Shown: positions 25,970 to 36,300 of the stretch, in pieces | How the letters are laid out: every line of letters starts with the position of its first letter | Numbering within the stretch: the first letter of the stretch is position 1 | Assembly: GCA_031285625.1 (NCBI GenBank) | Contig: JAITVV010000011.1 | Span: 21,644 to 85,643, forward strand | Length of the DNA: 64,000 bases | Reading direction: 5' to 3' | DNA from: Prevotella sp. | GTDB taxonomy: Bacteria; Bacteroidota; Bacteroidia; Bacteroidales; Dysgonomonadaceae | Notes under the pieces: model-generated | What the model was told of the DNA's origin: nothing | What the model saw: the letters and a program-made list of their open reading frames with translations, nothing else | Database searches by the model: none | Position numbers and translations under genes: made by a program

Positions 25970-26621
25970 AACTAAATAAAAGATCAGATAATCCTTTAAT
26001 GTCCTCGACAATATAAGTAGCTCCTGCGAGATTCAATTCATCATAATCACCATATCCGTATAATACACCAACAGAGTCAATTCCTACATTTTTAGCTCCG
26101 ATAATGTCATGTTTACGGTCTCCTATCATTATCGTTTGTGAGAGATCAGTTATATTATTTATTTGCAGGACATGCTCTATTACAGCCGTTTTTGTATTAC
26201 GTGAATTGTCTAAGCTACTGCCACCTATAAATGTAAAGTAATTTATCAGATTAAAGTGGTCAAGTATTCTTTCGGCAAAAACCGTCGGTTTTGAGGTAGC
26301 CAGATAGAGTTTAAACCCAGATGAGTCCAGATACTCAAGAATGTCCTTCATTCCCTCATAAAGATAGTTCTCGTACAACCCTATTTCTGAGTATCTTTCG
26401 CGGTATTTTGCCAATGCAATTTCTATTTGGTCATCGGATAAGCTATAAAATTCCCTGAACGAATCTTTTAAGGGAGGTCCGATAAAAGGACACAGATCGG
26501 TCAGATCATTTACATCGATACCTAAATGGTTCAAAGCAAACTCTACAGATTTTGTGATTCCAATCATAGGATCGGTAATAGTACCATCCAGATCAAAGAG
26601 AATATGTTTATAATTTCCCAT
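25968..26621 (-). CDS. HAD-family phosphatase (phosphoglycolate phosphatase-like)
   Basis: The ATG at 26621 gives MGNYKHILFDLDGTITDP, with the HAD nucleophile motif DLDGT right at the start. The frame is open upstream but carries no HAD sequence there. The 217-residue protein also has YLATSKPTVFAERIL (motif II/III region) and IMIGDRKHDIIGAKNVGI (motif IV). Family members dephosphorylate small phosphoesters such as 2-phosphoglycolate. Next to murQ it could be a MurNAc 6-phosphate phosphatase like MupP, which is also a PGP-type HAD protein, but nothing in the sequence settles this. It is convergent to murQ, so it is not in that operon. Confidence 0.85.
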   Translation of the reverse strand: MGNYKHILFDLDGTITDPMIGITKSVEFALNHLGIDVNDLTDLCPFIGPPLKDSFREFYSLSDDQIEIALAKYRERYSEIGLYENYLYEGMKDILEYLDSSGFKLYLATSKPTVFAERILDHFNLINYFTFIGGSSLDNSRNTKTAVIEHVLQINNITDLSQTIMIGDRKHDIIGAKNVGIDSVGVLYGYGDYDELNLAGATYIVEDIKGLSDLLFS

Positions 26622-26795
26622 AAAGATTAAACTCTGCGAAATTAATATTTTACAATAACATAATATCGAATGAATGGCAAAATTCTTATATATATTTACA
26701 GTATCAGAACAGATTATCTCATTTGATAATGTATCAGGAACACACATTTTTATTATCTTTACCCTCTGTATTTTATTTATTAAACCTAAATCAAT

Positions 26796-28085
26796 ATGAT
26801 GTTTACAGTAAAAAAAATGATGATGAAAAGCCTTTTGGTATGCTCTGTAGCTGCCTTATCTTTTACATCCTGCGATGGTGGAGGTCAGCCCAATACTCTC
26901 ACCGAACAAGAAAAAGCAGACGGATGGCAACTTTTATTTGATGGAACCACGATGACCGGATGGCGGGACTATAACGGGACAAGCCTTACCGAGCCATGGC
27001 ATGTAGTAGACGGATGCATACAAGCCAAGGGAGATGGAAGTGATGCCAGTGGTTATATTGTTACAGACAAACAATATGAAAACTTTGAACTTTCATGGGA
27101 CTGGAAGCTATCAAAAGGTGGAAATAGCGGTATGCTATATCATGTTGTAGAAAGGCCTCAGTATAAAGTACCTTATGTAACAGGACCTGAGTACCAGCTT
27201 ATCGATACTCCTAATTTTCCTGAAAAGCTGGAAGATTGGCAAGATATGGGTGCTGACTATGCAATGTATGTTCCGGATAAAGCCAAGATGAAAGTTAACC
27301 CTCAGGGAGAATGGAATAATTCTAAGATTGTGTTTGATAATGGCCATGTAGAACATTGGTTGAATGGAGTTAAGATAGTAGAATTTGAAGCATGGACAGA
27401 AGACTGGTTCGCCCGTAAAAATAGCGGAAAATGGAATGATGCTCCTGAATATGGTTTAGCAAGAAAAGGCGTATTGTGCTTACAAGATCATGGATATCCG
27501 GCATCTTTCCGCAATATTAAAATAAAAGAGCTTCCTCGTAAGAATAAAGAAGTAAATCTTTTTAATGGAAAAGATTTAGATGGATGGCAAGCATACGGAA
27601 CAGAGAAATGGTATGTAAAAGATGACCTGCTAATATGCGAAAGTGGCCCGGATAAACAATATGGCTATCTTGCCACTCGTGAATACTATGATGATTTTGA
27701 TCTGACAGTTGAGTTTAAGCAAGAAGCTGACGGTAACTCAGGTGTATTTATCCGTTCGTTTATTGAAGAAGGAGTTAAAGTAAACGGATGGCAGGTAGAA
27801 GTGGCTCCAAAAGGACATGGCACCGGTGGTATCTATGAATCTTATGGAAGAGGCTGGCTGATACAAATACCAAAAGAAAAAGAAGAGTTTCTTAAAGTAG
27901 GAGACTGGAACACCATGCGTATCCTTGTACAAGGCGATAAAGTAACCACTTGGCTGAACGGACAAGAGATGGTTAACTTCCAGGATGATAAAATAGGTGC
28001 GGGTCAAGGCCGCATTGCATTACAAATCCATGATGGAGGAGGTATAAAAGTATTATGGCGTAACTTGAAACTGAAAACACTGTAA
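26796..28085 (+). CDS. lipoprotein with two DUF1080 (3-keto-disaccharide hydrolase-like) domains
   Basis: The 429-residue protein has a lipoprotein signal (SLLVCSVAALSFTSC, then DGGG). Two repeats of the concanavalin-like DUF1080 domain follow, each with the pattern WQLLFDGTTMTGWRDYNG / VNLFNGKDLDGWQAYG, then a GNSGMLYHV / GNSGVFIRS strand and a terminal RNIKIKELP / RNLKLKTL strand. Some DUF1080 members hydrolyse 3-keto-glycosides or bind glycans, so a periplasmic sugar-related role is plausible, though not specifically peptidoglycan. The start at 26796 is followed by an in-frame ATG triplet at 26817 that could be the true start. Confidence 0.85.
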   Translation: MMFTVKKMMMKSLLVCSVAALSFTSCDGGGQPNTLTEQEKADGWQLLFDGTTMTGWRDYNGTSLTEPWHVVDGCIQAKGDGSDASGYIVTDKQYENFELSWDWKLSKGGNSGMLYHVVERPQYKVPYVTGPEYQLIDTPNFPEKLEDWQDMGADYAMYVPDKAKMKVNPQGEWNNSKIVFDNGHVEHWLNGVKIVEFEAWTEDWFARKNSGKWNDAPEYGLARKGVLCLQDHGYPASFRNIKIKELPRKNKEVNLFNGKDLDGWQAYGTEKWYVKDDLLICESGPDKQYGYLATREYYDDFDLTVEFKQEADGNSGVFIRSFIEEGVKVNGWQVEVAPKGHGTGGIYESYGRGWLIQIPKEKEEFLKVGDWNTMRILVQGDKVTTWLNGQEMVNFQDDKIGAGQGRIALQIHDGGGIKVLWRNLKLKTL

Positions 28086-28101
28086 CTATATTCTCATAAT
28101 A

Positions 28102-28286
28102 AAGAAGGTGTGTCAAAAGTAAAACAGCACAATCAAAGTGTTAGCCTCTTTGTCATCCTGAGTGTAACGAAGAATCTCGATCCTAATTAACACGAGAGTT
28201 TGGCTCCGCTTCGCTCTGCCGATTTTCAATTCACTGCGTTCAACATGACAAAAAGAAAGTGAAAATTACTTTTGACACAGCCTCTT
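28102..28286 (-). repeat. MITE-like element with outer terminal inverted repeats, copy 4
   Basis: This is the most complete copy: the outer ends AAGAAGGTGTGTCAAAAGTA (28102) and the reverse complement of 28266-28286 agree at 19 of 21 positions. The inner core (about 28149-28254) is the reverse complement of the 2398 and 19509 cores. At 185 bases without coding capacity it has the build of a MITE. It lies in the gap between the DUF1080 and S9 peptidase genes. Confidence 0.75.
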
Positions 28287-28370
28287 ATTTTCAACTCTTC
28301 CCTTTCAATTCTTTCGAAGTTTATAAAGTTCAATATTAATTATCTTATTATACAACTTCACTAATTTGTG

Positions 28371-28427
28371 AAAAGAAAAGTAACAAGTTCAAAATAATAA
28401 AATACCTGTTACTTTTGTCACCTTTTG
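28371..28427. repeat. 55-bp palindromic element, copy C
   Basis: AAAAGTAACA and TGTTACTTTT form a perfect 10-bp dyad with a spacer of about 21 bases, followed by TGTCACCTTTT as in copy B. It ends about 38 bases upstream of the -33 box of the S9 peptidase gene, a position suited to a regulator. Confidence 0.6.
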
Positions 28428-28463
28428 TAATCGAGTTTAAGGTTTATTCACCGTCAATTAAAA

Positions 28464-28495
28464 GTTGTATGTATTACAAAAAACTGATACCTTTG
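28464..28495 (+). promoter_or_regulatory. promoter of the S9 peptidase gene
   Basis: TTG at 28465-28467 (-33 element) and TACCTTTG at 28488-28495 (-7 element) are exactly 20 bases apart, the ideal Bacteroidota spacing. The start codon is 24 bases further on. The TTG that could be read as an upstream start is this -33 box. Confidence 0.75.
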
Positions 28496-28518
28496 AAGCC
28501 ATAAAAATAACTGAATAT

Positions 28519-30612
28519 ATGAAATACAAATCAATTATGGTATTAATTTTTGGTGCGGCATTAGTATCCTGTAACTCAACTAAAAAAGAGAATACGGAAC
28601 CGGAAGCACCTATTATTGGTAAATCAAACGTCAAGGTGGAGAATAGTATAATGACACCCGAGATCCTGTACAGTTTTGGACGAGTATCAGATCTTCAGGT
28701 ATCTCCGGATAAATCTAAGATATTGTATGGAGTAACATATATTAGTATTGATCAGAATAAGACTAATCGTGAGTTATTTACGATGAACGTAGATGGTTCT
28801 GAGAAAAAACAGATAACTCAAACACCCAAAAGTGAGAATAATGCAATATGGGTAAAGGGCGGAGCTAAAATAGCATTTCTGTCAGGAGAAAGCGGCTCGT
28901 CCCAAATATGGGAAATGAATGCCGATGGTACTGAACGTATGCAAATCAGTAATATTGAAGGAGACATTAACGGCTTCTCATATTCGCCTGACGGAAACAA
29001 GATAATGTACATCAAAAACATAAAGTTCGGAGAACGTACCAGTGATCGTTATAGTGACTTGCCTAAAGCTTCAGGCCGTATTATAGATGACCTGATGTAT
29101 AAGCACTGGTCTGAATGGGTAGAAGAAATACCTCATACCTTCATTGCAGACTTTGATGGCACTAAAATATCTGAGGGAATAGATATCCTTGGTGATGAGC
29201 CATACGAATGCCCAATGCTTCCTTTTGGAGGGGTTGAACAATTAGCTTGGAGCCCCGACAGTAAAACAGTTGCTTATACCTGCCGTAAGAAAAAAGGTTT
29301 AGAATACGCCCTATCTACTAACTCTGATATTTATCTATATAATATAGAGACCAAGCAAACATCTAACCTGACAGAAGGAATGATGGGCTATGATACCAAT
29401 CCTGTCTTTTCACCTGATGGAAAATACATAGCATGGCAAAGTATGGAGCGTGATGGTTATGAGTCTGATAAGAACAGAATGTTTGTAATGAATCTTGCTA
29501 CCAATGAAAAGATGTATGTAACTGAAAATTTTGATTACAACACTGACTACTTGGCTTGGAATGAAGATAATCAAAGTATCTACTTCGTTTCGTGCGTAGA
29601 AGCGAAAACTCATTTGTTTCAAGTATATATACATACTAAAGAAATTAAACAAATCACCAAAGGCGATTATGATTATGAATCATTTGGCATAGCAGGTGAT
29701 AAGCTGTTAGCCCTTCGTCACTCGATGTCGAAACCAAATGAAATTTATTCTGTTAATATAGTATCCGGAGAAGCTACAGAGCTAAGTTTTGAAAATAAGG
29801 AAATTCTAGACCAGCTTACAATGGGTAAAGTTGAAGAGCGTTGGATCCCAACTACTGATGGTAAAAAGATGCTGACATGGGTTGTGTATCCACCAAACTT
29901 TGACCCGAATAAGAAATACCCTACCCTACTCTATTGCCAGGGTGGTCCACAAAGTACAGTGAGCCAGTTTTGGTCGTATCGTTGGAATCTACAGATGATG
30001 GCTGCGAACGGTTACATAATTGTTGCTCCTAACCGCAGAGGCTTACCGGGTTTTGGTCAAGAGTGGCTGGAACAGATCAGCAAAGATTATGGTGGTCAAA
30101 ATATGAAGGATTACTTATCGGCCATCGATACTATGTCTAAAGAACCTTTTGTCAATACCGACAAATTAGGTTGTACAGGAGCTAGTTATGGTGGTTTTTC
30201 AGTGTATTGGCTAGCTGGTAATCATAACAAACGCTTCAAAGCATTTCTCGCCCATGCAGGTATATTCAATCTGGAAGCTCAATATCTGGAAACGGAAGAG
30301 ATGTGGTTTGCAAACTGGGATTTAGGCGGATCGTTCTGGGACAGGAGTAACACTATAGCTCAACGTTCTTATGCTAACTCGCCTCACAAGTTTGTCGATA
30401 AATGGGATACTCCTATAATGATAACACATGGAGAACGGGATTACCGTATCCTCGCATCACAAGGGATGATGGCTTTCAATGCTGCCAAATTGAGAGGTAT
30501 TCCAGCCCGTATGCTCATTTATCCGAACGAAAACCACTGGATAGCGCAACCTCAGAACGGAATACTATTCCAAAGAGAGTTCTTCCGCTGGTTTGATACA
30601 TATTTAAAATAA
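28519..30612 (+). CDS. S9-family prolyl oligopeptidase-type peptidase, lipoprotein
   Basis: The start at 28519 follows the promoter and begins a lipoprotein signal (MKYKSIMVLIFGAALVSC). The 697-residue protein has an N-terminal beta-propeller of PD40-like repeats (LQVSPDKSKILYGV, FSYSPDGNKIMYI, LAWSPDSKTVAYT) and a C-terminal alpha/beta hydrolase. Its triad reads Ser556 in GASYGGFSVYW, Asp641 in GERDYRI and His673 in NENHWI. It resembles dipeptidyl or acylaminoacyl peptidases that trim short peptides in the periplasm. It could help to digest peptides but its link to the murein locus is only positional. A perfect terminator follows. Confidence 0.92.
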   Translation: MKYKSIMVLIFGAALVSCNSTKKENTEPEAPIIGKSNVKVENSIMTPEILYSFGRVSDLQVSPDKSKILYGVTYISIDQNKTNRELFTMNVDGSEKKQITQTPKSENNAIWVKGGAKIAFLSGESGSSQIWEMNADGTERMQISNIEGDINGFSYSPDGNKIMYIKNIKFGERTSDRYSDLPKASGRIIDDLMYKHWSEWVEEIPHTFIADFDGTKISEGIDILGDEPYECPMLPFGGVEQLAWSPDSKTVAYTCRKKKGLEYALSTNSDIYLYNIETKQTSNLTEGMMGYDTNPVFSPDGKYIAWQSMERDGYESDKNRMFVMNLATNEKMYVTENFDYNTDYLAWNEDNQSIYFVSCVEAKTHLFQVYIHTKEIKQITKGDYDYESFGIAGDKLLALRHSMSKPNEIYSVNIVSGEATELSFENKEILDQLTMGKVEERWIPTTDGKKMLTWVVYPPNFDPNKKYPTLLYCQGGPQSTVSQFWSYRWNLQMMAANGYIIVAPNRRGLPGFGQEWLEQISKDYGGQNMKDYLSAIDTMSKEPFVNTDKLGCTGASYGGFSVYWLAGNHNKRFKAFLAHAGIFNLEAQYLETEEMWFANWDLGGSFWDRSNTIAQRSYANSPHKFVDKWDTPIMITHGERDYRILASQGMMAFNAAKLRGIPARMLIYPNENHWIAQPQNGILFQREFFRWFDTYLK

Positions 30613-30627
30613 GAAACTATCAGATAC

Positions 30628-30658
30628 AAAAAGGATTGTCTATTGGACAATCCTTTTT
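30628..30658. terminator. bidirectional rho-independent terminator
   Basis: AAAAAGGATTGTC and GACAATCCTTTTT make a perfect 13-bp stem with a 5-base loop, between the S9 peptidase gene and the convergent lipoprotein gene. Confidence 0.9.
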
Positions 30659-30739
30659 CATTTTTATATAGACAGAGAGGTCGCCCTGAAACAAGGCGAC
30701 CTCAAAAATAATACTAATAATAACCAGAATCCCTAGCGC

Positions 30740-31576
30740 TTATTTCTTAGGTACAAACACCCAGAAGTAACAGTCGCCCCATGCTTTTGTACCTGCCGGA
30801 GAGTAAGCTAAAATAAGTTCATCTTCTGTAAGTTTGATAATATCATATGTGCTTACCATTTCTATAGGATCTGAGTTTAAGAAATATGGACAAAGAACTG
30901 TTGTCCCTATCGTATTCAGTTCCCCTTTAGCCCATACTGTCTTCTCATCTTCCATTAGCTTAATTTTGGTCATATCTAAAGTAAAACGTCCGGTTTCCTC
31001 TGTTCCATTATTCCTTAGTTTAGTTAAGGCAGCCTTCTTTATAGAAAACACCAAGCTAGCTCCTATCGTTTCTCCTGGAGCGTCTTGCTCCCCTCTTTCG
31101 GATCCCGGTTGCCACCACCAACCAGGTTCTACAGTACCCAGATAGCCGGCCAGTCCCCAACTTAGGTCAGATTTCCAAGTCCATTCTTTTTCACCTTCAC
31201 CAAAAAGCATAGCATATTCCGGAGGAACGGAAAAAGACATTTCTTCAACATCAACAGTTAGAGTTTTAGTGATTTTAGTACCATCTGCATTAAGTCCAGT
31301 AAATTCTATTTCATTAAGTCCTTGTTTGAAAAGTAACACTGTATCGGTTTGTTTACTGCTAGATAAAACACCACACTCCCAATTAGATAAGACAGGGCTG
31401 TGATTAACAACTATCACTTTATTGGCTCTTTTTCCATCTACTGTTACTAATGTTGCAGAAACATCCAATTGGTCTACAGTTATTGCCCCACTAATAGTCT
31501 CTCTATCTACAACCGGATCACATGCCATAAATGTCATGACAGCTAACAGTATGAAATATATAATTGATTTATTCAT
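30740..31576 (-). CDS. SusE/F-position surface lipoprotein, ligand-binding candidate
   Basis: The likely start is 31576 (MNKSIIYFILLAVMTFMAC), giving a lipoprotein of 278 residues. An Ig-like N-terminal part (about 25-115, ending TKTLTVDVEEMSF) is followed by a C-terminal domain rich in tryptophan (GEKEWTWKSDLSWGLAG, PGWWWQPGSERGEQ), a pattern that often marks carbohydrate-binding surfaces. It is the third gene of the unit susC-susD-lipoprotein, 33 bases after susD, where SusE/SusF-like surface glycan-binding proteins sit. I do not recognise a specific family; ligand binding is inferred from position and aromatic content. Confidence 0.75.
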   Translation of the reverse strand: MNKSIIYFILLAVMTFMACDPVVDRETISGAITVDQLDVSATLVTVDGKRANKVIVVNHSPVLSNWECGVLSSSKQTDTVLLFKQGLNEIEFTGLNADGTKITKTLTVDVEEMSFSVPPEYAMLFGEGEKEWTWKSDLSWGLAGYLGTVEPGWWWQPGSERGEQDAPGETIGASLVFSIKKAALTKLRNNGTEETGRFTLDMTKIKLMEDEKTVWAKGELNTIGTTVLCPYFLNSDPIEMVSTYDIIKLTEDELILAYSPAGTKAWGDCYFWVFVPKK

Positions 31577-31609
31577 AATCTTATAATTAAGTATTAACAT
31601 TATTAAATA

Positions 31610-33328
31610 TTACCATCCCGTAAATTCAGCCTCAGGTATTCCCCATCCTTTATTCTGAAGTAACACACCCTCAGATAAAGATATTTGAGTTTCGGGAATT
31701 GGCCAGAATCCGCCAGTCGCTTCATATCGAGCTTTATAACCGCCACCAAATGCTTTATTAACAGCATCAACATTTTTATTCTTGAATGATACACCTTCTT
31801 GTTTTGCTAGTAATGCCGGAGCATCTCCCCAACGCATAATATCAAACCAGCGCAAACCCTCAAAAGCTAATTCAAACCGACGTTCTCTCTTTATAGCATC
31901 AAGAGAATATGCGACAGCAGGTAAACCGACACGTGCACGTACCAAGTTCAAGTTTGCAGCATCTTGTTTTAATTCTGAATGCATTAATAATACATCAGCA
32001 AAGCGGATTAGTACTAAATCCTGAGTATTTGCTAACTGATAATCTCCACCCTGATAATTATCTTTCTGGACTGAATATGATATATCAAGTTTTCCCGTCT
32101 GCTTATTATAGGCCTTTATTGGCATATACTTTTTTTGCCAAAAGCCTGTTTCCTCCATCTGATTATCAGCACCCCATGAATAATCTGCTAATTCAGTAGT
32201 AATATCCAGAATAGAAGCTACGCGCCTTATATCATTAGGCTCAGCACTTCTCCAGTCGTTCCATAAGGTTGTATTTACAGTTCCAGCCCCCCATCCTACA
32301 CCATAAGGGAATGTGTTTACTTCTCCGTTAGGACCGCGAAGGCCAAAATGTAATGCAAGCTGATTAGACTGACCTATCGAATTTTCATTTCCCCAAGCTC
32401 CTTTGATTGAAAACTTTATAGCAAATACTGTCTCTTTATTACCGTCTCCTGCCCATAGCAAATTGTTATCTTTAGCATATTTGTAATCAGAATTAGTAAA
32501 TTCATTGCCATAAGGCCATAGATTCCGAAAATCTGAGATCAAACCATGTCCACTATTAGATATACAATCCTCGAGCCAACTTATTACTTGTGTTTTTGTA
32601 ACGCTTCCACCACTTTCACCGGCAACAGAGATAGCCTCTTTATTATAATAACCGGTATAGAATAAAAATACTCGTGCCATTAATGCTTCCGCAGCCCATT
32701 TTGTGGCATGTCCAGATTCCGCAGCAGTAGAAGGCCTGTTATACATCAGGTCAATAGCTTGAATCAAATCATAAGCAATTTGGGCATAGATTTCATCAGC
32801 AGATGCCTTTGGTAAATTTACAGGTTCTGTAGTGATTACTAAAGGCACTTCTCCAAACATCTGAGCCAATTCGAAATAGAACAATGCTCTCAAAAAATAT
32901 GCTTCACCCAAAAATTGTTTTTTCTGGTCATCAGTACACTCTATACACTTATCCATTCCTGTAATGGCCAAATTCGCGCGATAGATTCCCTGATAGCGAG
33001 CAGACCAGAAATTAGCAAAACGATCCGGTTTTGTATTCATTAAACGGTCAAGCCCCTGCATATCTTTATCATTTTCACCTCCGCCTCCAAATCGTTCATC
33101 TGAAGCTAGCTCTGCCATATAGAAATGGGTCTCTACCGGAAATTCAACAGCTTTTTGTAAAGTAGAATAAATACCTGTAAGCATTTGCTCTGCATCCTTT
33201 ACTGTGGTAGGAACGTTTCCACTATCTTTTTTTGTATAATTCTGAGAATCCAAAAAACTCTCACAACCCCAAAAAGATAATGTGGTGAATATAACCAATC
33301 CTGTATATATTATTTTTTTCATAATCAT
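31610..33328 (-). CDS. RagB/SusD family outer-membrane lipoprotein (second locus)
   Basis: This 572-residue lipoprotein (MKKIIYTGLVIFTTLSFWGC) has SusD blocks: a DAEQMLTGIYSTLQKA start, FLGEAYFLRALFYFELAQMFGEVPLV, and a C-terminal IKRERRFELAFEGLRWFDIMRWG. It captures ligand over its SusC partner, whose gene ends 6 bases upstream. No glycoside hydrolase is in this operon, so the ligand cannot be guessed from enzymes. The regulator upstream is a TPR/LuxR-type protein rather than a hybrid two-component system. Confidence 0.93.
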   Translation of the reverse strand: MIMKKIIYTGLVIFTTLSFWGCESFLDSQNYTKKDSGNVPTTVKDAEQMLTGIYSTLQKAVEFPVETHFYMAELASDERFGGGGENDKDMQGLDRLMNTKPDRFANFWSARYQGIYRANLAITGMDKCIECTDDQKKQFLGEAYFLRALFYFELAQMFGEVPLVITTEPVNLPKASADEIYAQIAYDLIQAIDLMYNRPSTAAESGHATKWAAEALMARVFLFYTGYYNKEAISVAGESGGSVTKTQVISWLEDCISNSGHGLISDFRNLWPYGNEFTNSDYKYAKDNNLLWAGDGNKETVFAIKFSIKGAWGNENSIGQSNQLALHFGLRGPNGEVNTFPYGVGWGAGTVNTTLWNDWRSAEPNDIRRVASILDITTELADYSWGADNQMEETGFWQKKYMPIKAYNKQTGKLDISYSVQKDNYQGGDYQLANTQDLVLIRFADVLLMHSELKQDAANLNLVRARVGLPAVAYSLDAIKRERRFELAFEGLRWFDIMRWGDAPALLAKQEGVSFKNKNVDAVNKAFGGGYKARYEATGGFWPIPETQISLSEGVLLQNKGWGIPEAEFTGW

Positions 33329-33334
33329 AATTAA

Positions 33335-36300
33335 TTAAAATTTAAGATTAACACCTATAAGATAAGTTCTTGGAGTCGAATAAAATCCCAGATCTATACC
33401 TCTGGCCCAAGAAGCTGAATTACCATCAATCTCAGAACTATAGCCGACTTCCGGATCCTGTCCTTTATAACCGGTTATTGTAAACAGGTTTTGAGCAGTT
33501 AGGTATACCCTAGCTTGTCCCAATGGCATACGAGGAAATAGTCTTTTAAAATCATAGCCAAGAGTCAGATTCTGTAATTTTATATAGTCAGCATCTTCTA
33601 CATATAAATCTGATATATATTGTGTATTAGGATGGCTACCACTGATCAAACGAGGTATTCTATTTGATGTACCTTCACCATGCCATCTATCAAATATTTC
33701 TGTAGTATAATTATTATAAGGGCTATCTGCAAATGAACGGTAAGATCTGGCAATCTGATGGCCAAATGCACCATTTGCTGTGATCGATAAATCAAATCCT
33801 TTATAACCAAAATTCAAATTGATACCTAATATTACATCCGGATTTGGATCACCAATCATTGTTTTATCCTTATCTGTAATAAATCCATCACCATCGTTAT
33901 CCACAAAAATAACGTCTCCAGCTTGTGCACCAGATAGCTTAGCTTTTGTAGATGCTACTTGTTCTGCATTCTGGAATATACCAGCTGTTTTATATCCATA
34001 GAAATAGCCTATAGGAAAACCTTCTTCGAAGCGGGATATAAAATTTGTGGACTGACTCAATACATCAGTTGGGCCATTTATGTATCCAGCACCGTTATTT
34101 ACAGTTGTAACCTTATTTTTATTATAACTAAAGTTAATACCTGCACCATATGTGAAGTCTCCAATATTATCATTCCAAGTTAAGCCTAACTCCACTCCCT
34201 TATTTTCAACATCACCTGCATTTCTCCAAGGTGCATCTGCACCCCATGACGCCAATATTTGAGGAACAAATAATAAATCCTTATTTTTCTTTACATAATA
34301 ATCAAAAACAACTCCGAATCTGCCATTAAGGAATCTGGAATCAAAGCCTAAGTCGAGCTGCTCAGATGTTTCCCACTTCAAATCTGGATTTGGTATTAAA
34401 GTCGGGAATAATCCGATATTAGGATTCGATTTATCGTCACCGAAGAAATACTGGCTCTTATTATTAGATGAATAAGTAGCTAAATATTGTAAATTTGGTG
34501 TATTTGATATATTTGCATTCTGTCCCCAACTGCCCCTTAGTTTGAAAAAATCTAACCAACTACGAGTACCTTCCATAAAGGATTCGTTGGTCAATACCCA
34601 ACCCAAAGATACTGAAGGATAATAACCCCATCTGTTACCTCTGGCAAACTTAGAAGAACCATCAGCACGGAAAATTACTGTTGCCAGATATGTTTCTTTA
34701 AAGTTATAGTTTATACGCCCAAAGAATGAAGCTAACATTCCATCTTCCCATGGAGCGCCATTAATAGTTGATGATGCAGAAACTGGTTGAGTATTGTCTA
34801 TCCATGCATGATCCCAAGAACCTGGAAAGTTTGAATTTAAGTTACCAATGGATAAACCTTCTCCAAGCCCCCATTTTTCAGCTGATTGCCCAACAACAAC
34901 ATCGAAGTTATGCTCATTAGTTTTAAATGCATATGAAATAGTATTATCTAATGTCCAGCTACGCCCTGAACTTTGATTCTGATTTACGACGTCATTTGTA
35001 TTAACAGTACTGGAAGAAAGATTATATGCAGGAACATAAGAACGATAACTGTTAGCTTCCATCTTATAACCATAACTACTCCTGAATTTTAAATTCTTGA
35101 TAGGTTGTATTTCCAAATAAACGTTTGCAAATAGATTATGATTCTTACTTATATTCTGTCCACGTCTGTAAACCATGTCTGCAACAGGATTTACGGCTGT
35201 ATTATCAAATGTCCATTTATCACCGGTCTTACTTGGTTGGTCGTAATACCCGCCATTACTATTATATACCGGCATTAACGGATTTGCGATTAAAGCATTA
35301 TGAATATCATTCCAGTATATATCGCCAATACCGATACCTGATTTCTCAGAATATGTATATGTAATGTTTTCTCCAATCTTTATTGCATCAAAATCTTTTA
35401 TCTTTAGGACAACATGCTCTGAATTAACACGTAATGTATATCGTTCAAATTTAGGCTCAACTGGCTTACCATATATACCATCTTGTCTGGAATATGAAAA
35501 ACCACCTGAGAATCTGGACATCTCATTTCCTCCGGTCAAACCAATAGCATGATTGTGAGTTATAGCATTCTTATTACGTATTTCTTCTAACCAGTTCGTA
35601 CCGTTCCATGTACCATCCATTATTGATTGATATTGATTTGGAATAAGGGTAGCAAAGTCATATGGCGCTTTTCCTTCATTAAACATTCTCTCATTTTGCA
35701 TTTGCATATATTCTTTAGCATTCAGCAAAGAGGGTTCTCTATATGGATTCTGCCAACCAAAATATCCGTCATAAGTTAATTGCATTTTTCCGGCTTTCCC
35801 TTGCTTGGTAGTAATTAAGATCACACCATTAGCAGCACGGGCACCATATATTGCAGCTGAAGCAGCATCTTTTAAGACGTCAATAGATTCAATATCCGAA
35901 GGATTTATATTATTTATATTACCTCCAGCAACACCATCAATTACATAAAGGGGTTGATATCCACCATTTGTACCAAGACCACGTATTACAACACGAAAAT
36001 CTTCGCCCGGCATACCCGAGCTCTGTGTGATATTCATTCCAGGAGCCATCGTTTTCAATGCATCTAAAGCATTAGTCGTACTCATTTTAGACAAATCATC
36101 ACCTTTAACTTGCACTGTTGCACCTGTTATCAATTTTTTCTTTTGCACCCCATAACCAACCACCACCACTTCTTCGAGAAAAGCATCCTTACTTTTCATT
36201 ACTATTGAGATATCAGTTTTATTATTAACTGCAATCTCCTGTGTATCAAAACCAACATAAGTAAAAACAAGAACAGTGTTATTGTTAGGAATAGATAGTG

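Noticed and set aside
28465-28518. TTG-started extension of the S9 peptidase gene
   Set aside because: The TTG is the -33 element of a well-spaced promoter; the lipoprotein signal begins at 28519.
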